A stretch of DNA of 64,000 bases from Bacteroidales bacterium (GTDB taxonomy: Bacteria; Bacteroidota; Bacteroidia; Bacteroidales; F082), in assembly GCA_028704385.1 (NCBI GenBank), contig JAQVLA010000018.1, forward strand, positions 1 through 64,000, written 5' to 3'. How positions within the stretch are numbered: position 1 is the first letter of the stretch; the number at the start of each line of letters is the position of its first letter. The translations under genes and the position numbers were made by a program. Below, one piece after another: positions 56,254 through 64,000 of this stretch. A model generated the notes under the pieces. It made no database searches. It was not told where the DNA came from and saw nothing but the letters and a program-made list of their open reading frames with translations.

Positions 56254-56261
56254 CAAAATTA
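56254..56261 (-). promoter_or_regulatory. TAnnTTTG -7 box for mutA-mutB
   Basis: The minus strand reads TAATTTTG, about 100 nt before the mutA ATG, in the divergent gap with the prenyl synthase gene. Confidence 0.55.
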
Positions 56262-56372
56262 CGACAAAATATGTGAAAGGATGGCTTTGTTGGAAAATTA
56301 TTGTGAAAACATTAACAGAGATGGTTTAATAAAACCGAAAGGCTTCCAAACATGCTATCTGTTTATTTGTTT

Positions 56373-56380
56373 TACCTTTG
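56373..56380 (+). promoter_or_regulatory. TAnnTTTG -7 box for the polyprenyl synthase
   Basis: TACCTTTG lies 40 nt before the ATG at 56420. It makes the upstream in-frame ATG at 56378 untenable, as that codon overlaps the box. Confidence 0.65.
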
Positions 56381-56419
56381 CCATCAGGCTGTTTGTTAAT
56401 CAAGCCTGTAATAGAAATC

Positions 56420-57394
56420 ATGTCGAATTTAGATCAGATCAAAAAGCCGATCAGCAAAGAACTGGATCATTTCGAGCAGTTTTTTAAGGAAAGCATGCGT
56501 TCGCGTATTGGCCTGCTCGACAAGATAACGCGCTACATCGTAAAAACCAAAGGTAAGCAGATGAGGCCGATGTTTGTTTTGCTTGCTGCTTCGATCAATG
56601 GAGGAATAAACGATTCGACGTATCGTGCTGCAACCCTTATCGAACTTTTACATACTGCCACCCTGGTGCATGATGATGTGGTGGACGACTCCAACGAGCG
56701 TCGGGGATTTTTTTCGATCAATGCCTTATGGAAAAACAAAATTTCGGTGCTGGTGGGCGATTTTCTGCTTTCGCGTGGCATGTTGCTGGCCCTGGATCAT
56801 GGCGATTTTGAATTGCTAAAAATTGTTTCAGAAGCAGTGAAAGCCATGAGTGAAGGCGAGTTGCTCCAAATAGAGAAAGCCAGAAGAATGGATATTGAAG
56901 AGCCGGTTTATTTTGAGATCATCACCAAAAAAACAGCCTCACTAATTGCTTCCTGCTGTGCTGTAGGTGCAGCTTCTGCAGGTGCTGATCCGGAAACCAT
57001 TGAAAGGATGAGGCGGTTTGGCACTAATGTGGGGATTGCCTTTCAGATTAAAGATGATATTTTTGATTATCAACTGGATAGCGCAACAGGAAAACCTAGC
57101 GGAATTGATATTAAGGAACGCAAGATGACCCTGCCGTTGATCTATTTACTTAACCAATCCGGTTTTATCGAAAAGCGTCAGATCATCCATACGGTTAAAC
57201 GGCATGGCGACAAAGCCGAAAAAGTAGCAGCACTAATTCAAAAGGTGCAACAGGCCGGAGGAATCAGTTATGCCGAGCAAAAAATGCAGGAGTATATCAG
57301 CCTGGCACTTGAACAACTGGAGGGATTGCCCAAAAGTGAATCCCTTGATGCATTAAAAAAACTCGTTGAATTTACTGTTTCAAGAAAGAAATAG
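56420..57394 (+). CDS. Trans-polyprenyl diphosphate synthase
   Basis: 324 residues from the ATG at 56420. It condenses isopentenyl diphosphate units into a long all-trans chain, most likely the menaquinone side chain (octaprenyl/heptaprenyl class). Both aspartate-rich motifs are present: DDVVD (85-89) in LVHDDVVDDSNERRG and IKDDIFDY. Further motifs are KGKQMRPMFVLLAAS and GEGELLQ-like MSEGELLQIEKAR. The chain length cannot be told from sequence alone. It is convergent with asnS. Confidence 0.92.
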   Translation: MSNLDQIKKPISKELDHFEQFFKESMRSRIGLLDKITRYIVKTKGKQMRPMFVLLAASINGGINDSTYRAATLIELLHTATLVHDDVVDDSNERRGFFSINALWKNKISVLVGDFLLSRGMLLALDHGDFELLKIVSEAVKAMSEGELLQIEKARRMDIEEPVYFEIITKKTASLIASCCAVGAASAGADPETIERMRRFGTNVGIAFQIKDDIFDYQLDSATGKPSGIDIKERKMTLPLIYLLNQSGFIEKRQIIHTVKRHGDKAEKVAALIQKVQQAGGISYAEQKMQEYISLALEQLEGLPKSESLDALKKLVEFTVSRKK

Positions 57395-57452
57395 TTTTTT
57401 GTGGCGGCCTGTTTTGGCTGTCGTGACTCGTCGCAAAAAACCGTGTTCCTTT

Positions 57453-58928
57453 CTAAAACTCCAGATTGTAAGGTGTTCTGGGGAAAGGAATTACATCGCG
57501 GATGTTGCCCATGCCCGTTACAAACAGCATCAAACGTTCAAAGCCCAGACCAAAACCTGCGTGAGGTACGGTGCCGAATTTACGGGTTTCCAAAAACCAC
57601 CACATGGATTCTATTGGGATATGCATTTCGTTCATACGCCGAAGCAGTTTGTCATAATCTTCTTCGCGTTGCGACCCGCCAATAATCTCTCCAATTCCGG
57701 GGAAGAGCACGTCCATCGCACGAACGGTTTTGTTATCCTCGTTCTGTTTCATATAAAATGCCTTGATTTCTTTTGGATAATCGGTGAGGATCACAGGCTT
57801 CTTAAAGTGTTTTTCGACCAGATAACGCTCGTGCTCTGATTGCAGGTCGGCACCCCATTTTTCAATTGGATACTGGAATTTCCCTTTTTTGTTGTGGTTT
57901 GAGTTTTTGAGGATGTCAATTGCTTCAGTGTACGAAATTCGTTCGAAAGGGTTGGCCAGCACAAACTGAAGTTTTTCGATGAGTTCCATCGAACGTTCAT
58001 CAGCCTTTTTATTTTTTTCTTCATCCTGCTGACGGTTACTCAGGAAAGCCAGGTCGTCGGGACAATTGTCGAGGGCATACTGAATGAGGTATTTCAGCAT
58101 ATCTTCGGCCAGATCCATATTATCGTGGATATCATTGAAAGCCACTTCAGGTTCTATCATCCAAAACTCGGCCAGATGGCGTGAGGTATTGGAGTTTTCG
58201 GCACGAAAAGTAGGGCCAAAAGTGTAAACTTTCGACATGGCCAATGCCGCCAGTTCAGCTTCCAATTGCCCGGAGACAGTCAGGTTAGCAGCTTTGCCAA
58301 AAAAGTCTTCTTCAAAATTAATGCTGCCATCCTCCTGGCGTGGAAGTTTTTCAAGATCGAGGGTAGTTACCTGAAACATTTCTCCGGCTCCTTCTGCATC
58401 CGAACCGGTGATAATAGGCGAATGAATATTGTAAAAACCCCTGTCGTTAAAGAACTTATGAATACCAAAAATCATGGCATGGCGCAAACGTGTGATCGCA
58501 CTAAAGGTATTGGTACGAAAACGCAGATGAGCTTTTTCGCGCAGAAATTCGAGTGAATGCTTTTTGGGCTGCAAAGGATAAAAGTCGGGATTGGCTTCGC
58601 CCAGCAGCTCAATAGCAGTAACCGCCATTTCAACTTTTTGTCCGCTTCCTGTCGAAGGAACCAATTTGCCGTTTGCCGAAACGGAAGCACCGGTATGCAT
58701 CAAAGCCAGCTTTTCTTCCGGAATCTGCTCCAGATCCACCACCAATTGGAGGTTATGAATGGTGGAACCGTCGTTAAGAGCAATAAATGCTACGTTTTTA
58801 CTGCCACGTTTGGTGCGTACCCAGCCTTTTACATTGATCTCGTGCTCCAGGTCTTGCATCTGCAGCGCTTTGTTGATTTCTGTTCTTTTCACTTTTTTCT
58901 GAGTTTTGAGGGCTATTTCAGGCTGCAA
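57453..58928 (-). CDS. asnS: Asparaginyl-tRNA synthetase
   Basis: 491 residues from the ATG at 58928; an alternative GTG at 58892 (giving VKRTEI as start) is closer to the usual AsnRS N-terminus. It is a class II synthetase with an OB-fold anticodon domain ([25 protein letters not shown]), motif 2 ([25 protein letters not shown]) and motif 3 ([17 protein letters not shown]). It keeps an AsnRS-type insert before the class II core. It charges tRNA-Asn directly. Confidence 0.95.
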   Translation of the reverse strand: MQPEIALKTQKKVKRTEINKALQMQDLEHEINVKGWVRTKRGSKNVAFIALNDGSTIHNLQLVVDLEQIPEEKLALMHTGASVSANGKLVPSTGSGQKVEMAVTAIELLGEANPDFYPLQPKKHSLEFLREKAHLRFRTNTFSAITRLRHAMIFGIHKFFNDRGFYNIHSPIITGSDAEGAGEMFQVTTLDLEKLPRQEDGSINFEEDFFGKAANLTVSGQLEAELAALAMSKVYTFGPTFRAENSNTSRHLAEFWMIEPEVAFNDIHDNMDLAEDMLKYLIQYALDNCPDDLAFLSNRQQDEEKNKKADERSMELIEKLQFVLANPFERISYTEAIDILKNSNHNKKGKFQYPIEKWGADLQSEHERYLVEKHFKKPVILTDYPKEIKAFYMKQNEDNKTVRAMDVLFPGIGEIIGGSQREEDYDKLLRRMNEMHIPIESMWWFLETRKFGTVPHAGFGLGFERLMLFVTGMGNIRDVIPFPRTPYNLEF

Positions 58929-59068
58929 AAAAACGAAATTTTAGCTGAATAGCAGTGGAATTTGTTTAATAGTTTGATTTTGGGGAATTTAAACCTGAAA
59001 TTAAAGGTTTTTAGACCTGGTTTTTAAGCAGTTCATTCCAACAAAACACCATCAAAGCTGTTTAATGA

Positions 59069-59076
59069 TAACTTTG
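59069..59076 (+). promoter_or_regulatory. TAnnTTTG -7 box for the DAHP synthase gene
   Basis: TAACTTTG lies 31 nt before the ATG at 59108. Confidence 0.6.
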
Positions 59077-59107
59077 CAAAAATTTATTCTTCGATCTATC
59101 CAAACGT

Positions 59108-60202
59108 ATGAGTCCATCGCCCAGGTTAAACGAGCTGATTCAGTGGCTTCCACAGGATGCCAGGCCATTTGTTATTGCGGGTCCGTGCAGTGCCGAATCG
59201 CGTGAGCAGGTGTTGGAAACAGGTCGTCAGCTGGCACGTTTGCCGCAGGTGAAGGTTTTTCGTGCAGGCATCTGGAAGCCTCGTACCCGTCCTGATGGAT
59301 TTGAGGGTGCCGGCGAAGAAGGCCTTAAATGGATGAAAGAATTAAAAGCTGAAACGGGCTTGCAGCTTACTACGGAAGTTGCCAATCCGCATCACATCGA
59401 ACTTGCTCTGAAACATGGCATTGACATGTTTTGGATTGGTGCACGCACAGTGGTAAATCCATTTTCGGTTCAGGAATTGGCTGAAGCCTTAAAAGGTGTG
59501 GATGTGCCGATATTGGTGAAAAATCCACTTACACCCGATATCAAGCTTTGGATGGGAGCTCTGGAGCGAATTCACAAGGCCGGGATCAAAAGGCTGGCAG
59601 CCATTCATCGTGGTTTTCACTACTTTAAGCAGTCGCCCTATCGCAATGCTCCCATGTGGGAAATTCCAATCGAATTGAGGAGATTGCTGCCTTCCTTACC
59701 CGTTATTACAGACATCAGCCATATCACCGGGCGACGTGATTTGCTTCAGGTTGTGGCTCAAAAAGCCCTTGATCTGGAAACAAACGGCCTGATGATCGAA
59801 AGTCATTGTAATCCCGAAAAAGCACTAACTGATGCCGATCAGCAGATTTCACCGGCCAATCTAAAAGAGATGCTTGCCTCGCTGATCGTAAGAGAACGAA
59901 CCGGCAGCATTGATTTTCAGCATAAGCTGGAAGAGTTACGCACTGAAATAGATAAACTTGATGGTGAACTGATACAATTGCTGGCGCGCCGGATGGAGGT
60001 TGTAAGTGAGATAGGAGCCTACAAAAAGGAAAACAACATTACCATTCTTCAGCTCAAACGCTGGAAACATATCATTGAAGATCGTCTGGCTATCGGAACG
60101 AATATGGGCCTCGACCGGGAGTTTTTATTGCTTTTGCTTGAACTTGTTCACGAAAACAGCATCAAATTGCAAACACAAATTTTTAATCAGGAGAAGAAAT
60201 AA
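59108..60202 (+). CDS. Bifunctional DAHP synthase / chorismate mutase
   Basis: 364 residues. The N-terminal part (about 15-265) is a DAHP synthase of the KDO8P-synthase-like class (AGPCSAES at 24-31, GIWKPRTRPDGFEG, IESHCNPEKALTDADQQ), which starts the shikimate pathway. The C-terminal part (about 275-364) is an AroQ-type chorismate mutase (LRTEIDKLDGELIQLLARRMEVV; YKKENN). Such C-terminal mutase fusions in Bacteroidota probably give feedback control by prephenate; that is inference. It is monocistronic. Confidence 0.93.
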   Translation: MSPSPRLNELIQWLPQDARPFVIAGPCSAESREQVLETGRQLARLPQVKVFRAGIWKPRTRPDGFEGAGEEGLKWMKELKAETGLQLTTEVANPHHIELALKHGIDMFWIGARTVVNPFSVQELAEALKGVDVPILVKNPLTPDIKLWMGALERIHKAGIKRLAAIHRGFHYFKQSPYRNAPMWEIPIELRRLLPSLPVITDISHITGRRDLLQVVAQKALDLETNGLMIESHCNPEKALTDADQQISPANLKEMLASLIVRERTGSIDFQHKLEELRTEIDKLDGELIQLLARRMEVVSEIGAYKKENNITILQLKRWKHIIEDRLAIGTNMGLDREFLLLLLELVHENSIKLQTQIFNQEKK

Positions 60203-60226
60203 ATTGTTTTTCAATTTTTCATGTAC

Positions 60227-60234
60227 TAGATTTG
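60227..60234 (+). promoter_or_regulatory. TAnnTTTG -7 box for the first SLC13 carrier
   Basis: TAGATTTG lies 21 nt before the TTG start at 60256, which supports use of that start. Confidence 0.6.
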
Positions 60235-60255
60235 TGATATACAAATCATTCAATA

Positions 60256-61764
60256 TTGAAAAACACAGGCAAAATTGTTGCTTTCGTAATAGCACCCCTC
60301 ATTAGTCTTTATCTGTTGTTTTTTGTTGAGTTGGATGTTGAGCGTCCGGAAATGACTCATACCCTTGTGGTGGCAATATTGATGGCAATATGGTGGATCA
60401 CCGAAGCTATTCCGCTTGCTGTTACCTCTCTTTTGCCGGTTGCACTTTTCCCGCTTTTGGGTATTATGAATGGTAAAGATGTGGCGGCCACCTATTTCAA
60501 TGATGTGATCTTTTTGTTTATGGGTGGATTTATGGTGGCACTGGCCATGCAACGCTGGAATCTGCACAAGCGTATAGCTTTGAATATCTTACGGTTTACA
60601 GGTGTAAAACCGGCAAGCATCCTGCTGGGATTTATGTTTGCCTCTTTTTTTCTGAGTATGTGGATTTCCAATACGGCCACTGCCATGATGATGCTGCCCA
60701 TTGCTCTTTCGGTGATTGATCAGCTGGAACAGCAAAGCAATAAAGCAAGCAGGCTTGGTATTGGCTTGCTTTTGGGGGTGGCTTATGGTGCTTCTACCGG
60801 AGGGATGGCAACCCTTGTTGGTACACCGCCAAATCTGTCTTTTAGCCGGATTTTTCATATTTATTTTCCTGATGCGCCAGAAATATCCTTTGCCAGCTGG
60901 TTTGTTTTCGCACTGCCGCTGGCGTTGCTCATGTTGGTGTTCATTTGGGTTTTGCTATTGATTGTATTTGGTAAGCAGGAAAAGGGTCAGCTTTTACAAA
61001 GTGATACTTTTCAGGACGAGTTGCGCAAACTAGGTAAAACCTCAAAAGAGGAAAAAGCTGTTTTTCTGGTTTTTTGTTTGATGGCCTTGCTCTGGATTTT
61101 TAGGGCAGAACTTGATTTTGGCTGGATTGTAATTCCTGGTTGGAGCGGCTTATTTCCTAAACCCGAGCTTATTACAGATGGAACCGTAGCCACGATGATG
61201 GCATTGATATTGTTTTTGTGGCCATCCCGATCATCCAAAGGAGCCTTGCTCGACTGGCCAACTGCCCGTATGTTGCCCTGGCGGATTTTATTGCTTTTTG
61301 GTGGTGGTTTTGCCTTAGCCTCAGGTTTTAAAGAATCAGGCTTATCGCTTTGGTTTGGCAGCCAGCTGGAGTTTGTGGCTGATTACCCCATTTGGTTTAT
61401 CATAGCCGGCATTGCTTTTATGATAACATTTTTAACCGAGCTCACCTCCAATACCGCAACCACCGAAATGATTCTTCCGGTATTGGCCGGGATTGCCATA
61501 CATACAGAGATTAATCCACTATTGCTGATGATTCCGGCAACGCTATCTGCCTCGATGGCTTTTATGTTGCCTGTGGCTACCCCACCCAATGCCATTGTAT
61601 TTGGCTCAGGAAGGATTAGCATGAAGCAGATGGCTATGAATGGATTGATATTAAATCTGTTAGGTGTTGTGATTGTAAGTTTGATGATGCTGTTTTGGGG
61701 TACGATTGTTTTTGATATCGACCTCTCGGTATTTCCTGATTGGGCGATTCAGGCCTTGGATTAA
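60256..61764 (+). CDS. SLC13/DASS-family sodium-coupled anion (dicarboxylate) transporter
   Basis: 502 residues, start TTG at 60256. About 11-12 membrane segments. The two SNT signature repeats are present: SNTATAMMMLPIA and SNTATTEMILPVL, followed by the GTPPN/TPPNA loops (TLVGTPPNLSF, PVATPPNAIVFGSGR). These bind the carboxylate and sodium ions in VcINDY-type carriers. Likely substrates are C4-dicarboxylates such as succinate, which would fit methylmalonyl-CoA/succinate metabolism nearby, but the substrate is inferred. Confidence 0.88.
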   Translation: MKNTGKIVAFVIAPLISLYLLFFVELDVERPEMTHTLVVAILMAIWWITEAIPLAVTSLLPVALFPLLGIMNGKDVAATYFNDVIFLFMGGFMVALAMQRWNLHKRIALNILRFTGVKPASILLGFMFASFFLSMWISNTATAMMMLPIALSVIDQLEQQSNKASRLGIGLLLGVAYGASTGGMATLVGTPPNLSFSRIFHIYFPDAPEISFASWFVFALPLALLMLVFIWVLLLIVFGKQEKGQLLQSDTFQDELRKLGKTSKEEKAVFLVFCLMALLWIFRAELDFGWIVIPGWSGLFPKPELITDGTVATMMALILFLWPSRSSKGALLDWPTARMLPWRILLLFGGGFALASGFKESGLSLWFGSQLEFVADYPIWFIIAGIAFMITFLTELTSNTATTEMILPVLAGIAIHTEINPLLLMIPATLSASMAFMLPVATPPNAIVFGSGRISMKQMAMNGLILNLLGVVIVSLMMLFWGTIVFDIDLSVFPDWAIQALD

Positions 61765-61850
61765 GCAAAATTAATATTTGTTAATCTCATCAGGCTAAAT
61801 TAATTTAGCACAATATTTAATCATGATTAACTGAAACACTAACCGCTATA

Positions 61851-63641
61851 ATGCTTGGTTTTGAGGGGTATATCGTAATTGCGATCATTATTTTTTTGAT
61901 TGTATCCTTGTATCTGAATAAGATTGGACCCGGATTTACCTTTATGATTGGCATAGCGATTTTGGGTGTTTTTAAGGTAATCACTCCGCAGGAAATTTTA
62001 TCTGGTTTTGCCAACGAACAAATCGCTGTTGTGGTGATGCTGCTTCTTTTGGGAGATATTATCCGGCGTAGCGGCTTGCTCGACAGGCTTTTCGACCGCA
62101 CCTTTTCGAAGGCAAAAACCTATCGTAGTTTTATGGCCCGCATGACGCTAACTGTTGCAGGATTTTCGGCATTTTTGAATAACACACCGCTGGTGGCCAT
62201 TATGATGCCTTATGTGAGTAGCTGGAGCAAGAAAAACGGCATTGCTCCTTCCAAATTGTTGATTCCTTTGTCGTATGCAGCCATCCTTGGTGGCACAGCC
62301 ACGCTGATTGGTACTTCAACAAACCTTGTGGTGGCCGGTATGGTTACAGATCAGTATATCGTTGGGAATCTTGAGCCACTCGAAATATTTGATTTCACGC
62401 TGGTAGGTGTTGTAATGATTGTAATTGGAGTGTTGTACCTGATTCTTTTTGGCAATGCCTTGCTGCCCGAGAAGAAACATGCCATCGAGAACCTGGAACT
62501 GCAAAACCGTGAGTTCATCGCAGAGGTACGCATTGCCAACGATGCGGAGTATGACGGCAAAACACTGGAGGAATCAGGTTTAAAGACGATTAACGGACTT
62601 TTGTTGGTCGAAGTTTTGCGTGATGGGAAATCCCTAAATCCAATCACACCCGAAACAATTTTGCGTAAAGAAGACGTATTATTGTATGCCGGCGAAACGG
62701 ATTCAATCTCTGAGATGGTGGCTTCACGTAGTGGTTTACGACTCTCGCAACTGGGCATGTATGCCCGTAAACGACAAACCAGCATCATTGAAGTAGTGAT
62801 TAGCTATAATTCGACACTTATTTCAAAAACAGCGCGTACTTCCAATTTCAGAGCGAAGTATGATGCTGCCATTATTGCTGTTCATCGCAATGGCGAACGG
62901 GTTTCGGGTACATTGGGCGATGTGAAACTGGCTGCCGGCGATGTGCTGCTGTTGGTTGCCGGTCAGGACTTTGAACAACGCGCTATGGATGCCCACGATT
63001 TTTATGTCATCAGCCGCCTGCGCGAACTCAAGAAACAACCATTTTATAAGCAGTTTGTGCTTATTGGAGGCACTTTAATTGCCATTATTGCTTCGGCATT
63101 GGGGTTTGTGAAATTGTTTACGGCTATTCTTGCCCTGGTGCTTTTGGTTACCTTACTAAGGGTTGTATCTCCCAAAGATATTGCCAAAAGCATTGACTTT
63201 AATCTCTTACTGATTATCTCACTTTCGCTGGCTTTGGGTACAGCCATGATAAAGTCGGGGGTGGCAGGAGTGTTTGCTGACTTTGCCTTTAGCATTTTCA
63301 GACCTTTTGGCATCATTGGGATTTTAGTCGGTATTTTTTTGATAACCAATTTGCTGGGTTCGTTTATTACCAACAAAGCAGCCGTGGCACTCGTTTTTCC
63401 CATTGCCGTGAGTATGGCGCTGGAATTAGGCATTAACCCTAAACCTTTTATCCTCACAGTAGCTTTTGCCGGAGCCGCCAGTTTTTTGACGCCAATCGGT
63501 TATCAAACCAACTTAATGGTTTACGGACCAGGCGGTTATAATTTCAAAGACTATTTTAAAATAGGTTTCCCCTTGACGATTTTATACATGATAATAACCG
63601 TACTGGGTTTGGTCTACCAATACGATATAAGTCTGTATTAA
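61851..63641 (+). CDS. SLC13-family permease with two TrkA-C (RCK_C) domains
   Basis: 596 residues: an N-terminal membrane half (FLNNTPLVAIMMPYV, SYAAILGGTATLIGTSTNLVV), a cytoplasmic insert with two TrkA_C domains (about 210-385; LLLVEVLRDGKSL and RVSGTLGDVKLAAGDVLLLVAG), and a second membrane half (ITNLLGSFITNKAAVALVFP, FLTPIGYQTNLMVYGPGG). This is the SAC1/CitMHS-like branch annotated as SLC13, sometimes a sulfate or TrkA-regulated carrier. Substrate unknown. It lies 86 nt after the other SLC13 gene. Confidence 0.88.
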   Translation: MLGFEGYIVIAIIIFLIVSLYLNKIGPGFTFMIGIAILGVFKVITPQEILSGFANEQIAVVVMLLLLGDIIRRSGLLDRLFDRTFSKAKTYRSFMARMTLTVAGFSAFLNNTPLVAIMMPYVSSWSKKNGIAPSKLLIPLSYAAILGGTATLIGTSTNLVVAGMVTDQYIVGNLEPLEIFDFTLVGVVMIVIGVLYLILFGNALLPEKKHAIENLELQNREFIAEVRIANDAEYDGKTLEESGLKTINGLLLVEVLRDGKSLNPITPETILRKEDVLLYAGETDSISEMVASRSGLRLSQLGMYARKRQTSIIEVVISYNSTLISKTARTSNFRAKYDAAIIAVHRNGERVSGTLGDVKLAAGDVLLLVAGQDFEQRAMDAHDFYVISRLRELKKQPFYKQFVLIGGTLIAIIASALGFVKLFTAILALVLLVTLLRVVSPKDIAKSIDFNLLLIISLSLALGTAMIKSGVAGVFADFAFSIFRPFGIIGILVGIFLITNLLGSFITNKAAVALVFPIAVSMALELGINPKPFILTVAFAGAASFLTPIGYQTNLMVYGPGGYNFKDYFKIGFPLTILYMIITVLGLVYQYDISLY

Positions 63642-63647
63642 AGATAT

Positions 63648-64000
63648 TTACATATTTCTACGGTATTGTCCGCCCACTTCAAAAAGTGCCTGGGTTATCT
63701 GCCCGAGAGAAGCATATTTGGTTGCTTCCATCAGCAGTTCAAATACATTTTCATTAGCTAAAGCGGATTTTTTTAGGTTTTCGAGCTGATCGGGGGTTTC
63801 GTTATCCCAGCTTTTATGCAATTGCTCAAGCATATGAATTTGATATTCTTTTTCGGTGGTGGTGGCACGGATCACTTCACCGGGAATAACCGTTGGTGAA
63901 CCTTTGCTCGACAGGAAGGTGTTCACTCCAATGATTGGCAGTTCGCCATTGTGTTTCATACTTTCGTAATACAGCGATTCTTCCTGTATTTTACCTCGCT
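63648..64000 (-). CDS. icmF: C-terminus of an IcmF-type fused acyl-CoA mutase (5' end outside window)
   Basis: The frame is open to the window edge; about 117 codons are visible. The sequence [20 protein letters not shown], followed by PIIGVNTF and [19 protein letters not shown] and ending [10 protein letters not shown], is the C-terminus of the substrate-binding domain of IcmF, the fused isobutyryl-CoA mutase with an internal G-protein chaperone. An unfused mutase subunit is possible because the rest is not visible. It is convergent with the SLC13 gene, with a gap of 6 nt. Confidence 0.82.
   Translation of the reverse strand, partial: RGKIQEESLYYESMKHNGELPIIGVNTFLSSKGSPTVIPGEVIRATTTEKEYQIHMLEQLHKSWDNETPDQLENLKKSALANENVFELLMEATKYASLGQITQALFEVGGQYRRNM

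Overview
The window is a stretch of Bacteroidota chromosome. Supporting evidence: C-terminal type IX secretion (T9SS) sorting domains on several proteins, a GldA/GldF/GldG transporter, repeated TAnnTTTG promoter boxes (the phylum's -7 element) in front of genes, few strong Shine-Dalgarno sequences, a conserved coaX - outer-membrane protein - TPR - lptC - CNNM/GldE-like - ppiD gene order, and a split MutA/MutB methylmalonyl-CoA mutase. The gene set (nirK, propionate-type acyl-CoA mutases, DASS carriers) suggests an environmental, facultatively or microaerobically respiring member of Bacteroidales or a related order. The exact lineage cannot be fixed from sequence alone.

Layout. 1-6.3 kb: the 3' end of a secreted subtilisin, a PhoR/PhoB-type two-component pair, a PorT-like barrel, and a redoxin-queG-ruvB run. 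6.5-9.1 kb: a universal stress protein / SPOR / universal stress protein / ferredoxin group. 9-18.3 kb: housekeeping (pyk, an IPExxxVDY-like protein, rnc, fabF, acpP, polA, comB, pfkA), then tRNA-Phe. 18.5-20.7 kb: a secreted protein gene with a long poly-C leader, then a gene-free patch carrying a 424-bp inverted-repeat-bounded element. 20.7-36.9 kb: cell-envelope and housekeeping genes ending in an AAA_14/DUF4143 ATPase preceded by a tandem 32-bp repeat. 36.9-41.3 kb: a nitrite/NO module on the minus strand (ric, an NsrR-like Rrf2 regulator, a lipoprotein NirK fused to cytochrome c, a NirV-like FGE-domain protein, a Sco-type copper chaperone). 41.8-44.7 kb: threonine dehydrogenase and cysS. 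44.7-52.1 kb: the most unusual region, a tandemly duplicated lipoprotein / T9SS-cargo array. 52.1-64 kb: mutB-mutA, a prenyl synthase, asnS, DAHP synthase-chorismate mutase, two SLC13-type carriers, and the 3' end of an IcmF-type acyl-CoA mutase.

How genes work together. In the nitrite module, NirK makes NO, the Rrf2 protein has a C-x6-C-x5-C cluster motif like NsrR, and Ric repairs nitrosatively damaged iron centres. The same 23-bp sequence (20 of 23 identical) lies upstream of both nirK and ric, so a single NO-sensing regulon is the simplest reading. In the array, two paralogous lipoproteins and three T9SS cargo proteins of equal length (489 residues) share near-identical blocks: promoter, roughly 310-nt leader with poly-C tract and first half of the lipoprotein, and the last 315-478 bp of the cargo genes. 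The remaining parts have diverged. A similar leader layout (promoter-like box, poly-C, G-rich element) precedes an unrelated secreted protein gene at 19.1 kb.

Limits: no database search or alignment software was used. Family calls rest on recognised motifs, lengths and gene context. Promoter and operator calls are pattern matches.
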